Positions 17,958-27,818 of a DNA stretch of 64,000 bases are shown here, piece by piece. Numbering within the stretch: the stretch's first letter is position 1; every line of letters starts with the position of its first letter. Position numbers and translations under genes: made by a program. The DNA lies in the NCBI RefSeq assembly GCF_017744095.1, contig NZ_JAGHQX010000003.1, positions 349,884 to 413,883 of the forward strand, written 5' to 3'. The notes below the pieces were generated by a model, which ran no database searches, was not told the origin of the DNA, and saw only the letters and a program-made list of their open reading frames with translations. The DNA comes from Shimia sp. R10_1 (GTDB lineage: Bacteria; Pseudomonadota; Alphaproteobacteria; Rhodobacterales; Rhodobacteraceae).

Positions 17958-18197
17958 TCAGTTCGCTTTCAGATAGGCGTAGATCTCATCTTTCAGAGCG
18001 CCACGGCGCTTGCGCAGATCCACTTCTGCCAACTCTTCGCGCGGGGCCACGTTGGTTTCTGCAACGTGCACCTTACGGTTGATTTCGTGGTACTCCGCCG
18101 CCAGCTTGGCAAAGTGATTGTCGCTGACCTTCAAAGCACTCATTTTCTCGGCAAATTCTGGAAACTCTTCGGCCAGCTCATGTGGGGTGTTAGACAT
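17958..18197 (-). CDS. YdcH/DUF465 family small coiled-coil protein
   Basis: A 79-residue, highly charged and mostly helical protein: MSNTPHELAEEFPE, then AKLAAEYHEINRKVHVAE and a final LRKRRGALKDEIYAYLKAN. The pattern HELxxEFPE..I..LK..D.HF..L...Y..I matches the DUF465 (YdcH) family, small cytosolic proteins found widely in proteobacteria with no settled function. It lies downstream of betA on the same strand, with 95 bp between. Confidence 0.9.
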   Translation of the reverse strand: MSNTPHELAEEFPEFAEKMSALKVSDNHFAKLAAEYHEINRKVHVAETNVAPREELAEVDLRKRRGALKDEIYAYLKAN

Positions 18198-18292
18198 GCT
18201 GTTCGCTCCTTTTTTCGAAGTTCAACATGACTCTAACAACCAGAATCGGGGCCAACTTTGACCCCGATCAAATCCGCAAAACAAATGAAGCT

Positions 18293-19948
18293 TTAGCGCT
18301 GCGCTTCTTGCCACCCTGGGTGGAACCATGGCTCTGCATTCGAGGCGGCCAACCGGCGCCCCAGAATGTGATCAGAGGCCTTCTCTCCGGTCATGATGGA
18401 TGGCCCATTCAGGTTGCCGTTGGTGATGCGCGGGAAGATGGAACTGTCCGCGACCCGCAACCCATCCACGCCGATCACGCGGCACTCGCTGTCCACCACG
18501 GCCATCGGGTCATTGGCCGCGCCCATTTTGCATGTACCACAGGGGTGATAGGCGCTTTCCGCATGCTCCCGAATGAAGCTGTCGATCTCATCATCGCTCT
18601 GCAACGCTGCCCCAGGCTGGATCTCATGCTTCACGTAAGGCTGCATCGCCTCCTGCGCAAAGATCTCCCGTGTCAGGCGGATACAGGCGCGGAAATCTTC
18701 CCAATCCTGCTCGGTCGACATGTAGTTGAAGAAGATGTTCGGCGCATCCTTCGGGTCCGCTGAGGACAATGTGACATGCCCCCGCGATGGCGAACGCATC
18801 GGCCCAACATGCGCCTGAAAGCCATGTCCTTCCGCTGCCGCCTGCCCGTCATAGCGCACCGCAATCGGCAGGAAATGATACTGGATATCCGGATAGGAAA
18901 TACCCGCACGCGAGCGGATAAACCCGGCCGTTTCAAATTGGTTGGACGCCCCAAGGCCCTTTTTGGTGAACAGCCACTGCGCCCCGATCAACCCCTTGCC
19001 AATCAAGTTCCAGTACTTAAACAGCGTAATCGGCTGTTTGCAGGCCATCTGCAAATAAACCTCAAGGTGGTCCTGCAGGTTCTGCCCCACACCGGCGCGA
19101 TCCGCGATCACCTCGATGCCATGCTCCGCCAGATGCGCAGCCGGGCCAATGCCCGAAAGCATCAAAAGCTTCGGCGAATTGAGAGAACTGGCCGCAAGGA
19201 TCACCTCGATATTGGCGCGGATCACCTCAACCTTGCCGCCGCGCTCAATCTCCACGCCCACGGCGCGGCCATGCTCCATCACAACTTTGCGCGCAAGCCC
19301 ACGCACCAGATCACAGTTTTCACGCTTCAGCGCAGGCTTAAGGTAGGCATTGGCGGCCGACCACCGCTGCCCTTTGTAAACAGTCATATCCATCGGGCCA
19401 AAGCCCTCTTGCTGCTGACCGTTATAGTCATCCGTCACCGGATACCCCGCCTGACGCCCCGCTTCTACAAAGGCCGCATGCAGCGGGTTGTTGCGTGGCC
19501 CGCGGCTGATGTGCAGCGGCCCATTGACTCCACGCCAATCCGGGTCCCCGCCCTGCCCACTCTCATGCCAGGTCTCCATGCGCTTGAAGTAGGGCAGCAC
19601 ATCCGCATAGGACCATCCATCCGCGCCACTTTCGGCCCAATGGTCATAGTCGCCCGCATGCCCACGCACATAGACCATACCATTGATGGAGCTGGAGCCC
19701 CCAATCACCTTGCCCCGCGGACACACCAGTTCGCGCCCTCCGAGGTGCGGTTCTGGCTGGGATTTATACCCCCAGTCATAAAGGCGCATGTTCATCGGAT
19801 AGCTCAGCGCCGCAGGCATCTGAATGAACGGGCCAGCATCGGTCCCGCCATGCTCAATCACCAACACTGATTTCCCGGCTTCACTCAGACGATAGGCCAT
19901 GGCGCAGCCCGCAGAGCCGGCCCCAACAATCACATAATCTGCCTGCAT
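18293..19948 (-). CDS. betA: Choline dehydrogenase
   Basis: A 551-residue FAD enzyme of the GMC family that oxidises choline to betaine aldehyde at the membrane. The N-terminal Rossmann motif [18 protein letters not shown], the GMC signature [20 protein letters not shown] and the C-terminal catalytic region [11 protein letters not shown] with [13 protein letters not shown] are all present. An ATG two codons earlier lies too close to the GGAGAAG ribosome binding site, so I prefer 19948. It follows betB by 43 bp on the same strand, and together they make glycine betaine for osmoprotection or catabolism. Confidence 0.96.
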   Translation of the reverse strand: MQADYVIVGAGSAGCAMAYRLSEAGKSVLVIEHGGTDAGPFIQMPAALSYPMNMRLYDWGYKSQPEPHLGGRELVCPRGKVIGGSSSINGMVYVRGHAGDYDHWAESGADGWSYADVLPYFKRMETWHESGQGGDPDWRGVNGPLHISRGPRNNPLHAAFVEAGRQAGYPVTDDYNGQQQEGFGPMDMTVYKGQRWSAANAYLKPALKRENCDLVRGLARKVVMEHGRAVGVEIERGGKVEVIRANIEVILAASSLNSPKLLMLSGIGPAAHLAEHGIEVIADRAGVGQNLQDHLEVYLQMACKQPITLFKYWNLIGKGLIGAQWLFTKKGLGASNQFETAGFIRSRAGISYPDIQYHFLPIAVRYDGQAAAEGHGFQAHVGPMRSPSRGHVTLSSADPKDAPNIFFNYMSTEQDWEDFRACIRLTREIFAQEAMQPYVKHEIQPGAALQSDDEIDSFIREHAESAYHPCGTCKMGAANDPMAVVDSECRVIGVDGLRVADSSIFPRITNGNLNGPSIMTGEKASDHILGRRLAASNAEPWFHPGWQEAQR

Positions 19949-19991
19949 AGTCATTCTTCTCCGACAGAGGTCGCGCCAGCAAGGGCCGCGG

Positions 19992-21443
19992 TTAGTAAGG
20001 CGCTTCCACGTCGCCCATGCGCACGTAAACCGATTTCACCTGGCTGTAGTGATTGATCGCTTCTTTGCTGTTCTCCCGGCCAACGCCGCTGTTTTTCACC
20101 CCGCCAAACGGCGCTTCCACAGGGGCGTCATTGTAGGAGTTGATGAAACAGCTGCCCGCCTCCAGCTTCCCAATCACGCGGTGACCACGGGACAGATCAG
20201 AGGTGAACACACCGGCTGACAGGCCAAATTCAGTGTCATTGGCACGCGCAATCACCTCGTCTTCGTCCTCGAAATCCAGAACCGACATCACAGGGCCAAA
20301 GATCTCTTCACGCGCGATGGTCATATCGTCGGTGACATCGGCAAACACAGTGGGTTCAAGGAAGAAGCCCTCGCGGTCCATCCGCTTGCCACCGCACACC
20401 AGCCGCGCGCCTTCTTCTTGGCCTTTCGCCATGTAGCCAAGCACGATGTTCATCTGACGTTCAGACACCATCGGACCAAAGCTTGTCGCCTCATCCAGCG
20501 GGTCACCGATCACCGCCGTGCCCAGACGCTCCGTCAGACGGGTCAGGAACTTCTCCTTGATGCCCTTTTGCACAAACACCCGCGTCCCGTTGGAGCAGAC
20601 CTGACCAGAGCTGTAGAAATTGCCCAGAATGGCCCCGCCCACAGCGTTCTCCACATCCGCATCATCAAAAATGATCAACGGAGATTTCCCGCCAAGCTCC
20701 ATGGTCACATGCTTCATATGGCTGGCGGCAGCGGCGTAGACCTTCTTGCCGGTGGGCACAGAGCCGGTCAGGCTCACCTTGTCCACGCGCGGATCATTGA
20801 CCAGCGCGCTACCCACTTCGCCCATGCCCTGAATAACGTTATAAACCCCCGCGGGTACTCCGGCCTCATGCAGGATTTCCGCAACCTTCAAGGCACACAT
20901 CGGCGTGGTTTCAGACGGCTTGAACACCATCGCATTGCCGCACGCCAGCGCAGGCGCGCCCTTCCAGCAGGCAATCTGCGTTGGATAGTTCCACGCCCCA
21001 ATGCCCACACACACGCCCAGCGGTTCGCGCACGGTGTACACCCAGTCCTCTCCAAGCGGAATGTGCTCGCCAGTCAGGGTTGCGGCCATCCCACCAAAGT
21101 ATTCCAGCGCATCCGCACCGCTGGTGGCATCCACCGCGATGGTTTCCTGATACGGCTTGCCGGTGTCATAGGTTTCTAGCACCGAAAGCTCGTGATTGCG
21201 CTCCATGATCATCGCAGCTGCGCGAGTCATGATGCGGCCACGTTCGCGCCCAGTCATCGCCGCCCAGATCTTCTGCCCCGCTTTCGCGCTCTCCAGCGCC
21301 TGATCAATGATCGCCGGTGTCGCCGCATGCACCTTGCCGATCACCTCACCTGTTGCGGGGTAGACGATATCAATCTGCGCCCCTGCGGTGTCCTCCACAT
21401 AGGTCCCGTTGATGAAATGGCTCGCGGTCGGTTGCAGCTGCAT
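19992..21443 (-). CDS. betB: Betaine-aldehyde dehydrogenase
   Basis: A 483-residue NAD(P)-dependent aldehyde dehydrogenase that converts betaine aldehyde to glycine betaine. It begins [14 protein letters not shown] and has the catalytic Glu region [12 protein letters not shown], catalytic Cys region [15 protein letters not shown] and [20 protein letters not shown] upstream of ATG 21443 decides the start over one 13 codons upstream. It is divergent from betI across a 159-bp interval with a candidate BetI operator, and followed by betA. Confidence 0.96.
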   Translation of the reverse strand: MQLQPTASHFINGTYVEDTAGAQIDIVYPATGEVIGKVHAATPAIIDQALESAKAGQKIWAAMTGRERGRIMTRAAAMIMERNHELSVLETYDTGKPYQETIAVDATSGADALEYFGGMAATLTGEHIPLGEDWVYTVREPLGVCVGIGAWNYPTQIACWKGAPALACGNAMVFKPSETTPMCALKVAEILHEAGVPAGVYNVIQGMGEVGSALVNDPRVDKVSLTGSVPTGKKVYAAAASHMKHVTMELGGKSPLIIFDDADVENAVGGAILGNFYSSGQVCSNGTRVFVQKGIKEKFLTRLTERLGTAVIGDPLDEATSFGPMVSERQMNIVLGYMAKGQEEGARLVCGGKRMDREGFFLEPTVFADVTDDMTIAREEIFGPVMSVLDFEDEDEVIARANDTEFGLSAGVFTSDLSRGHRVIGKLEAGSCFINSYNDAPVEAPFGGVKNSGVGRENSKEAINHYSQVKSVYVRMGDVEAPY

Positions 21444-21532
21444 GGCTGGCTCCTTTGGTGGCGCACACACTCTCTGCGGCATGGCGCGGAATCTCGGTTG
21501 TGGGCGAGCCTAGCATCGGTTTTTTCATTTTT

Positions 21533-21544
21533 AAATGGTCATTT
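21533..21544. promoter_or_regulatory. Candidate BetI operator between betB and betI
   Basis: A perfect palindrome AAATG-GT-CATTT is embedded in an AT-rich stretch (21519-21556) that stands out from the GC-rich surroundings and lies between the divergent betB and betI starts. BetI repressors are known to bind dyad sequences in this position; the exact site here is inferred. Confidence 0.5.
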
Positions 21545-21602
21545 CATTTTTTTATCGAAACAACAACATTGTACCTGCGCGCCAGCACGCTAAAGTGGCG
21601 CA

Positions 21603-22187
21603 ATGAGCAGAACACGCATCCGGGACATTCGACACGAAGAGCTGATCAACGCCACCATGACGGCGGTGCACAAACGTGGCTATGCCGTTGTCACCATGGC
21701 GGAAATCGCTGCCGAAGCGGGGGCATCTGCGGCGTCAATCAACTATTATTTCGGCTCCAAGGAAAAGCTGATGGAGGCCACGATGCGCCGCCTGCTCTCC
21801 CTGCTCAAAGATGCAATGCTGGAACGTTACGCCACCGCAAAAACACCCCATGATCGGCTCATGGCGGTGATTGACGCGAACTTCTCTGACCGGCTTTACA
21901 CCAATGAGCAATGCTCCATGTGGATGCAGTTCTGGGCCAACGCCCCCTATGCCCCCGCCCTGCAACGTCTGCATCGCATCAACCGCGCCCGCGTGACGGC
22001 ACATTTCCGTGCTGAATTGCGCGCGCTGGTTCCAGATGCACGACGGGAAACCATGCGTGAAGCGTTGCAATGCTATATGGATGGGGTCTGGCTAGAAGCC
22101 GCCCAAACAGAAACACCGCTGGATCCGGCTCAGGCCCGCAAAGAGGCGCGTGAAGTGACCAACCTGATGTTGCGCTCCCACGCTTGA
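21603..22187 (+). CDS. betI: Choline-responsive transcriptional repressor BetI (TetR family)
   Basis: A 194-residue TetR-type repressor. The helix-turn-helix reads MAEIAAEAGASAASINYYFGSKEKLM (residues about 31-56), and the ligand domain carries the BetI-typical stretch ANFSDRLYTNEQCSMWMQFWANAPYAPALQRLHRINRAR. In known systems BetI represses bet genes until choline is present. Here it lies between betB (divergent) and betC (convergent), so it can control betBA directly. Confidence 0.95.
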   Translation: MSRTRIRDIRHEELINATMTAVHKRGYAVVTMAEIAAEAGASAASINYYFGSKEKLMEATMRRLLSLLKDAMLERYATAKTPHDRLMAVIDANFSDRLYTNEQCSMWMQFWANAPYAPALQRLHRINRARVTAHFRAELRALVPDARRETMREALQCYMDGVWLEAAQTETPLDPAQARKEAREVTNLMLRSHA

Positions 22188-22245
22188 ACATAAAACAGCA
22201 GGGGCCGCGCGTCCGCCGCACAGCCCGAACACTTTGCTCACAACT

Positions 22246-23754
22246 TCATTCCCCGCGCGGGAACCGCTGGTTTTCTTCCACCACATTCAGATCCATGTGG
22301 TTGCGCATGTACCGCTCAGAGGCTTTCTGCAGCGGCTGATAATCCCACGGATAATAGCCGCCTTCCCGCAGCGCCTCGTAAACCACCCAACGCCGCGCCT
22401 GACTTTCCCGCACCGCCGCATCAAACGCCGCCAGATCCCAGCGCGCCTCCGATTTGGCACGCAGTGTCTGCACCGTGCCCTGATGATCCGCCACCTCGGC
22501 CAGATTGGTCAGCTCATGCGGATCGGCCTCCAGATCAAACAGTTGATCCGGGTCCAGCGCACAGCGGTTGTATTTCCACTTACCATAGCGCAGTGACACC
22601 ATCGGCGCATAAGAGGCCTCCGCCGCATATTCCATCGCCACCGGCGTGTCCCGCGTGCCGCCTTGCCCCAGATGCACAAGGCTCTCCCCCGTGGTCCAGG
22701 GCATGACCTCCTCCATGCTCACCCCCGCCAGATCACACAGCGTCGGGCAGACGTCGATATTGCTCACCGGCGTGGCCACCAGCCCCGGCTGCATCTGCGG
22801 CGCCGCCACCATCATCGGCACCCGGCTTGAGCCTTCATAAAAGCTCATCTTGAACCAAAGCCCGCGCGCGCCAAGCATATCACCATGATCGCTGACAAAC
22901 AGAATGATGGCTTCCTGACGGGTCGCCTCCAGCGCCTCCATCACCTCGCCAATCTTGTCGTCCAGATAGCTGATATTGGCAAAATAGGCCCGACGGGAGC
23001 GGCGCACATCTTCTTCAGTGATGTCAAAACTGCGCCAGTCATTGGCATCAAAGATCCGCTTGGAATGCGCGTCCTGCTCTTCATAAGGGATCGGCCCCAC
23101 CTCCGGCAGCAGGTGTTCGCAATCCTCATAAAGATCCCAATATTTCTTGCGCGCTACATAAGGATCATGCGGGTGGGTGAAGCTCACCGTCAGACACCAG
23201 GGCCGATCATCATGCCCCCGCGCCAGATCGTAGACCTTGCGCGTGGCGTGATAGGCCACCTCGTCATCATATTCCATCTGGTTGGAAATTTCCGCGACAC
23301 CCGCGCCGGTGACGCTGCCCATATTGTGATACCACCACTCAATCCGCTCACCGGGCTTGCGATAATCCGGCGTCCAGCCAAAATCCGGCGGATAGATGTC
23401 TGTGGTCAGCCGCTCCTCAAAACCGTGCAGCTGATCGGGGCCGACAAAATGCATCTTCCCTGACAGACAGGTCTGATACCCCGCCCGACGCAGATGGTGC
23501 GCGTAGGTGGGGATAGAGGAGGCAAACTCCGCCGCATTGTCGTAAACCCGCGTGTCGCTGGGGAGTTGCCCCGTCATAAAGCTCGCCCGCCCCGGCGCGC
23601 ACAGCGGGCTCGCGGTATAGGCGTTCTGAAACCGTGTGGAGCGCGCCGCCAGCTTTTTCAGGTTCGGCGCATGCAGCCACTCCGCAGGCCCGTCGGGAAA
23701 CAACGTCCCATTGAGTTGATCCACCATAAAAATCAAAATATTGGGACGGGACAT
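22246..23754 (-). CDS. betC: Choline sulfatase
   Basis: A 502-residue type I sulfatase that hydrolyses choline-O-sulfate to choline and sulfate. It begins MSRPNILIFMVDQLNG (metal-binding Asp). The formylglycine signature CAPGR in SPLCAPGRASFMTGQ shows a Cys-type active site that needs maturation. FVSDHGDMLGARGLWFKMSFYEGSSRVP and the C-terminal region are choline-sulfatase-like. The product choline feeds betA and betB. It has no signal peptide, so it acts in the cytoplasm and needs uptake of choline sulfate; no transporter for it lies in this window. Confidence 0.95.
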   Translation of the reverse strand: MSRPNILIFMVDQLNGTLFPDGPAEWLHAPNLKKLAARSTRFQNAYTASPLCAPGRASFMTGQLPSDTRVYDNAAEFASSIPTYAHHLRRAGYQTCLSGKMHFVGPDQLHGFEERLTTDIYPPDFGWTPDYRKPGERIEWWYHNMGSVTGAGVAEISNQMEYDDEVAYHATRKVYDLARGHDDRPWCLTVSFTHPHDPYVARKKYWDLYEDCEHLLPEVGPIPYEEQDAHSKRIFDANDWRSFDITEEDVRRSRRAYFANISYLDDKIGEVMEALEATRQEAIILFVSDHGDMLGARGLWFKMSFYEGSSRVPMMVAAPQMQPGLVATPVSNIDVCPTLCDLAGVSMEEVMPWTTGESLVHLGQGGTRDTPVAMEYAAEASYAPMVSLRYGKWKYNRCALDPDQLFDLEADPHELTNLAEVADHQGTVQTLRAKSEARWDLAAFDAAVRESQARRWVVYEALREGGYYPWDYQPLQKASERYMRNHMDLNVVEENQRFPRGE

Positions 23755-23854
23755 GGGCGGCTCCTCCTGCGGCTCTGTTTGCGTGACCCTAGGCGCGGCC
23801 GATCTGGAAACGCAATCTCAAAGACGACACCGCCATGTCGCAGCCTGCGGCTGC

Positions 23855-24760
23855 TCACATCTTTGTCTGCCCCACCAAAGGCGTGATCTGACGCCGTTTG
23901 ATCACCGCCTCACGCCAGGTGATGAAGCTGATCGCCCCGATGATCACCAGCGCCCCCACCAGCACCCAAACATCCGGCTCCTCGCCAAAAGCCAGCCATC
24001 CCAGCAGCACCGCCCAGACCATCTGCAAAAAGCTCACCGGCTGGGTCACCGTCACCGGCGCGGCCTTAAACGCCAGCGTCATGGTGTAGTGGCCCGCCGT
24101 GGCAAAACACGCCACGACAAACAGGATCACCAGCTCTTCAAAGGTGGGCGTCACCCAGACCGACAACGCCAGCGGCGCAAGCCCGATGGTGACCGTGACA
24201 GACAACATGCCGACCACCACGGTGGGGCTCACCTCTTCGCTCAACTTCTTGGCAATCAAGTAGCCCCCGGCAAAGCCCAGCGCGGTGAACAGCATGGCAA
24301 AATGCCCGGGGCTCAACTCGCGAAATCCGGGCCGCAGAATGATCGCCACGCCAATCAGGGCCACGATCACGGCACCAATCCGGCGAAACGCCAGCTTTTC
24401 ACCCAGAAACAGCGCAGCCCCCAGCGTCACATAGACCGGCGACAGGTAGTTCATCGCCGTCACCTCAGCAACGGGGATCCGCGCCATGGCAAAGAACCAC
24501 GCCACCACAGCGCCAGTGTGCAAAACCCCTCTCAGCGTGAACAGCCCCATCTGACGACGGCTCAACTTGGCCGCCAAAATGGGCCGGATCATCGGGATCA
24601 GAAACACCACGCCCAGCGCATAGCGCAGAAAAGCGGTTTCTGAGGCCGGCAGCCGCGTGCCCACCAGCTTCACCAAGGCCGTCACCGCCACAAAGCACAG
24701 CCCCGTGACCAACATCCAAAACACGCCTTTCAGTGGCGCGTGTGCGCTTGTCTCTGTCAT
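23855..24760 (-). CDS. DMT superfamily transporter (EamA domains)
   Basis: A 301-residue inner-membrane protein with ten hydrophobic segments in two EamA repeats. Markers are PASETAFLRYALGVVFLIP in repeat 1, IPVAEVTAMNYLSPVYVTLGAALFLGEK with the conserved Glu at its end, and SFLQMVWAVLLGWLAFGEEPD in repeat 2. It resembles RhaT/S-adenosylmethionine-uptake-like DMT permeases, but the substrate is unknown. It lies 100 bp upstream of betC on the same strand, which allows a link to choline metabolism without proving it. ATG 24760 is preferred over one nine codons earlier. Confidence 0.9.
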   Translation of the reverse strand: MTETSAHAPLKGVFWMLVTGLCFVAVTALVKLVGTRLPASETAFLRYALGVVFLIPMIRPILAAKLSRRQMGLFTLRGVLHTGAVVAWFFAMARIPVAEVTAMNYLSPVYVTLGAALFLGEKLAFRRIGAVIVALIGVAIILRPGFRELSPGHFAMLFTALGFAGGYLIAKKLSEEVSPTVVVGMLSVTVTIGLAPLALSVWVTPTFEELVILFVVACFATAGHYTMTLAFKAAPVTVTQPVSFLQMVWAVLLGWLAFGEEPDVWVLVGALVIIGAISFITWREAVIKRRQITPLVGQTKM

Positions 24761-24968
24761 ACGGCCACATAGACACGCCGTGCTCACAAAGTCGAGATAG
24801 CAAACAGGTTAAGCTTCAAAACTCTGTCATCGGCCAAGTCTGCCTCTTGCACCACGCAGCCCGCCCCCACACCTTCGGCGCGACGACCACAGGCCACTCA
24901 CCCCATTGTTTACCAAATATTGGGAGGACAAAGCCTAAAACAAACCCGCAGTTACAGGTGATTATTTT

Positions 24969-26093
24969 ATGCGGTCTCTTTTCCCCCTGCGCCCTGCGGT
25001 GCGCCTTTCCCTGAAACGGGGCCTGATTGCGGCCTCTATTGTCGGCCCGCTTCTCACGCTGATCAACCAATGGTCGGCTCTTTTTGACGGTGCGCCTTTT
25101 GATCCCTTTGCGGCCTGCCTTACAGCGGTGATCCCCTTCTGTGTCAGCAGCCTGTCCACCTATCTGGCGCAACCAAAGCTCACCCCAGCTGCCGAACCGG
25201 TCACCGACACCCCACCAGAGCCGGAAATCCGCACCGTGATCGAAGAGCGCCCGATCTACCCAGACGGGCTACAAGACGCCAGTGCACGGGTTGAAACCAT
25301 TCGCAGCAATGCCACCAACGTAAACCGCAGCTCGCGCGAGCGCGTGACCTTCATCGCCAATCTGATCTCTCAGGCCGAACACCTCGGCACCGTCTTTGAC
25401 ACATTGTGTGAAGGCGCAAACCGCTCCGCTGCAAAAGCCGCAGAAGTCGGCCACTCGGTCAATGAGGTCACTCAAGAGGTCGACGGCTTTCTCGACCTGA
25501 CAAGCGACACAACCCAACAAATCGCCCATGTCGCCGCACCCGTGAAAAAGATCGAAACCTCCCTTGCAGAGGTCAGCAACGCATCCGAGGCCATCCGCGG
25601 TCTGGCCGACCGCATCCGTCTGCTGGCGCTGAATTCCGGCATCGAAGCAGCCCGCGCCGGGGCACAGGGCAGCGGCTTTGCCATCATCGCCGGCGAAGTG
25701 CGCGAACTTGCCGATATGGCAGAGGCGGACATCACCCGCATTCTGGCCCGCATGGAAGAATTGCAAGAGGCGCAGATCGATCTGTCCACCACGGTCGGCA
25801 AAGTGGCACGCGCCGCCGAGCAAAGCCTTGAGCGCGGCGAAACCTGCCGCTCCATGACCCGCTCCATTCAGGACAGCATCGATGGTCTCGTCGCAGACAT
25901 CACCGCCGACAGCGATGAAACACGCCGCCAACTGCCACTCTATTCCGAGATTGTCTCAGAAATCCGCAGCATCAAGGACAACACACAAGCCGCCGTGCAG
26001 GGCTCTCAGAAAAACATCGAGCTCTGCGGCGAGGCCCTGTCCCTGCTTGAAATCCCAGCAGAGACAGCAGCGCACATCAGGGCAACGGGATAA
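24969..26093 (+). CDS. Methyl-accepting chemotaxis-type signalling protein with N-terminal NrtS-like membrane domain
   Basis: A 374-residue protein in two parts. Residues 10-66 have two membrane helices with LTLINQWSALFDG and LTAVIPFCVSSLSTYLA, which resemble NrtS, a small nitrate/nitrite transporter family. Residues about 105-360 are a long helical region whose tip, LALNSGIEAARAGAQGSGFAIIAGEVRELAD, is the methyl-accepting signalling hairpin. There is no HAMP or periplasmic sensor. AGGTG lies nine bases before the ATG. The last 17 bp overlap the convergent pirin gene. It may sense something in or through the membrane; the NrtS match is from memory of the family and needs a profile search. Confidence 0.8.
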   Translation: MRSLFPLRPAVRLSLKRGLIAASIVGPLLTLINQWSALFDGAPFDPFAACLTAVIPFCVSSLSTYLAQPKLTPAAEPVTDTPPEPEIRTVIEERPIYPDGLQDASARVETIRSNATNVNRSSRERVTFIANLISQAEHLGTVFDTLCEGANRSAAKAAEVGHSVNEVTQEVDGFLDLTSDTTQQIAHVAAPVKKIETSLAEVSNASEAIRGLADRIRLLALNSGIEAARAGAQGSGFAIIAGEVRELADMAEADITRILARMEELQEAQIDLSTTVGKVARAAEQSLERGETCRSMTRSIQDSIDGLVADITADSDETRRQLPLYSEIVSEIRSIKDNTQAAVQGSQKNIELCGEALSLLEIPAETAAHIRATG

Positions 26094-27009
26094 ACTCCTC
26101 GGTGTCGCCCGGCGGCAGCTGAAAGCGCCCGTGCGCCCAGTCCCCGGCAGACCAGTCTGCCTTCGCGGCCGCAATCTTCTCTTTGCTGGAGCTGACAAAA
26201 TTCCAGGAGATGTAGCGCGGCCCGTTCATCGTCGCCCCGCCCAGCGCCATCAGGCGCGCGCCTTGCGGCCCGGCGGTCACGGTGATGGCATCTCCGGGGC
26301 GAAACACCATCATCTGCCCCGGCTCAAACACATCCCCCGCGATCTCCACCGCCCCCTCAACCACATAAAGCCCGCGATCCTCGTGATTGTCTGGCATCGG
26401 CAGCTTGGCGGCGGGTTGCAGCACCACATCGGCATAAAAGGTCTCAGACAGCATCGTCACCGGCGCCCGCGCGCCCCAGGCATCGCCAAGGATCAGCCGG
26501 ACCTCTTTGCCTTCGCCCTCAAGAAACGGCAGCGCCTCCTTACCGTGGTGCTCAAACATCGCCGGATCATCTTCGCGATCCTCAGGCAGGGCAATCCAGG
26601 TCTGAATGCCAAACAGGGAACTCGGCGATTGCCGCGTCATCTCACTGGTGCGCTCTGAATGGGTCACGCCATTGCCCGCCACCATCCAGTTCACCTCTCC
26701 GGGGTAAATCATCTGATGGGTGCCCAGACTGTCGCGGTGCTCAAACTCCCCGCGATAAAGATAGGTCACCGTACCCAAACCGATATGGGGATGCGGACGC
26801 ACATCAATACCCTGCCCGGTCAGAAACTCCGCAGGCCCCATCTCATCAAAGAAAATAAACGGCCCCACCATTTGTCGCCTTGGCGCAGGCAGGGCACGAC
26901 GCACCGAAAACCCGCCCAGATCGCGCGCGCGGGGAATGATGACGGTTTCAATGCTGTCCAGCGTTGCAGCATCAGGGCAAGAAGGCTCAAGGGCCGGGTT
27001 CCAACTCAT
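26077..27009 (-). CDS. Pirin family protein
   Basis: A 310-residue bicupin. Metal ligands are in the N-terminal cupin: DVRPHPHIGLGTVTYLYRGEFEHRDS and GNGVTHSE supply three His and a Glu. The C-terminal cupin (LYVVEGAVEIAGDVFEPGQMMVF) and the closing NGPRYISWNFVSSSKEKI are typical of bacterial pirins, some of which have quercetinase activity or act as redox-sensitive regulators. GAGGAG precedes the ATG. Its 3' end overlaps that of the chemotaxis-type gene on the opposite strand. Confidence 0.93.
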   Translation of the reverse strand: MSWNPALEPSCPDAATLDSIETVIIPRARDLGGFSVRRALPAPRRQMVGPFIFFDEMGPAEFLTGQGIDVRPHPHIGLGTVTYLYRGEFEHRDSLGTHQMIYPGEVNWMVAGNGVTHSERTSEMTRQSPSSLFGIQTWIALPEDREDDPAMFEHHGKEALPFLEGEGKEVRLILGDAWGARAPVTMLSETFYADVVLQPAAKLPMPDNHEDRGLYVVEGAVEIAGDVFEPGQMMVFRPGDAITVTAGPQGARLMALGGATMNGPRYISWNFVSSSKEKIAAAKADWSAGDWAHGRFQLPPGDTEEFIPLP

Positions 27010-27100
27010 GGCGGGTCTCCTCAGACAACAGCTGCCACAAACCTAGCCGCAAACATCTGCCCTTCAAACCGCGACCCGCGCACAGTCTCTGTGCAGCCCT

Positions 27101-27718
27101 TTACATCCCAAACACCAGCTTGGCCGCAATCGCCCACATGGTCAGCCCGACCAGCACATCCAGCACCTGCCAGGCACGAGGATTGGTGAACAAAGGCCGC
27201 AACAGGCGCGCGCCAAAGCCCAGCATGAAGAAAAAGGTAAAACTCGCGACCACAGCCCCCAGCCCAAAGGCCCAGGCCGGTGTGTATTGCGCCGAAATCC
27301 CACCCAAGAGCACCACCGTGTCCAGATACACATGCGGATTGGCCCAGGTCAGCAACAGGCAAGTTGTCACCGCCGCCCCAAGGCTGCCAACTGTGCGCCC
27401 CTTCTCGTCAAGCGCTTCTCCTCCTGTCATCGCCGCGCGAAAATTCATCGCGCCATAGACAAACAGAAAGGCTGCCCCCGCATAGCGCACCAATTCCAGC
27501 GCCCAAGGGTTCGATGCAATCAGCACCCCAAACCCCGCCACGCCAAGCGTGATCAGGATCGCATCCGACAGCGCACAGGTCAGCACGAGCGGCAGCACAT
27601 ATTCGCCGCGCAACCCCTGCCGCAGCACAAAAGCGTTCTGCGCCCCAATCGCCATGATCAGCGAAAACCCAAGCGCAAATCCCGCCACTGCGGGGCCGAT
27701 GATTCCTGCGTCACCCAT
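27101..27718 (-). CDS. LysE/ArgO family amino-acid exporter
   Basis: A 205-residue inner-membrane protein with about six hydrophobic segments. The first helix contains SLIMAIGAQNAFVLRQGL, the diagnostic motif of the LysE/ArgO basic amino-acid exporters, and later TWANPHVYLDTVVLLGG fits the same family. These proteins export excess lysine or arginine. ATG 27718 is preferred; a 19-codon upstream extension would add non-conserved polar sequence. The divergent LysR gene starts 100 bp away, the classic exporter-regulator pairing. Confidence 0.94.
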   Translation of the reverse strand: MGDAGIIGPAVAGFALGFSLIMAIGAQNAFVLRQGLRGEYVLPLVLTCALSDAILITLGVAGFGVLIASNPWALELVRYAGAAFLFVYGAMNFRAAMTGGEALDEKGRTVGSLGAAVTTCLLLTWANPHVYLDTVVLLGGISAQYTPAWAFGLGAVVASFTFFFMLGFGARLLRPLFTNPRAWQVLDVLVGLTMWAIAAKLVFGM

Positions 27719-27818
27719 CTGTCGTCCGTCTCCATGTCTCGCGTCACCTTGTGCATTGACTAGGGGGCATGGCAAAATTACTCAAATTAAAACATCTGCT
27801 TTATCATTAGGAAATCTA

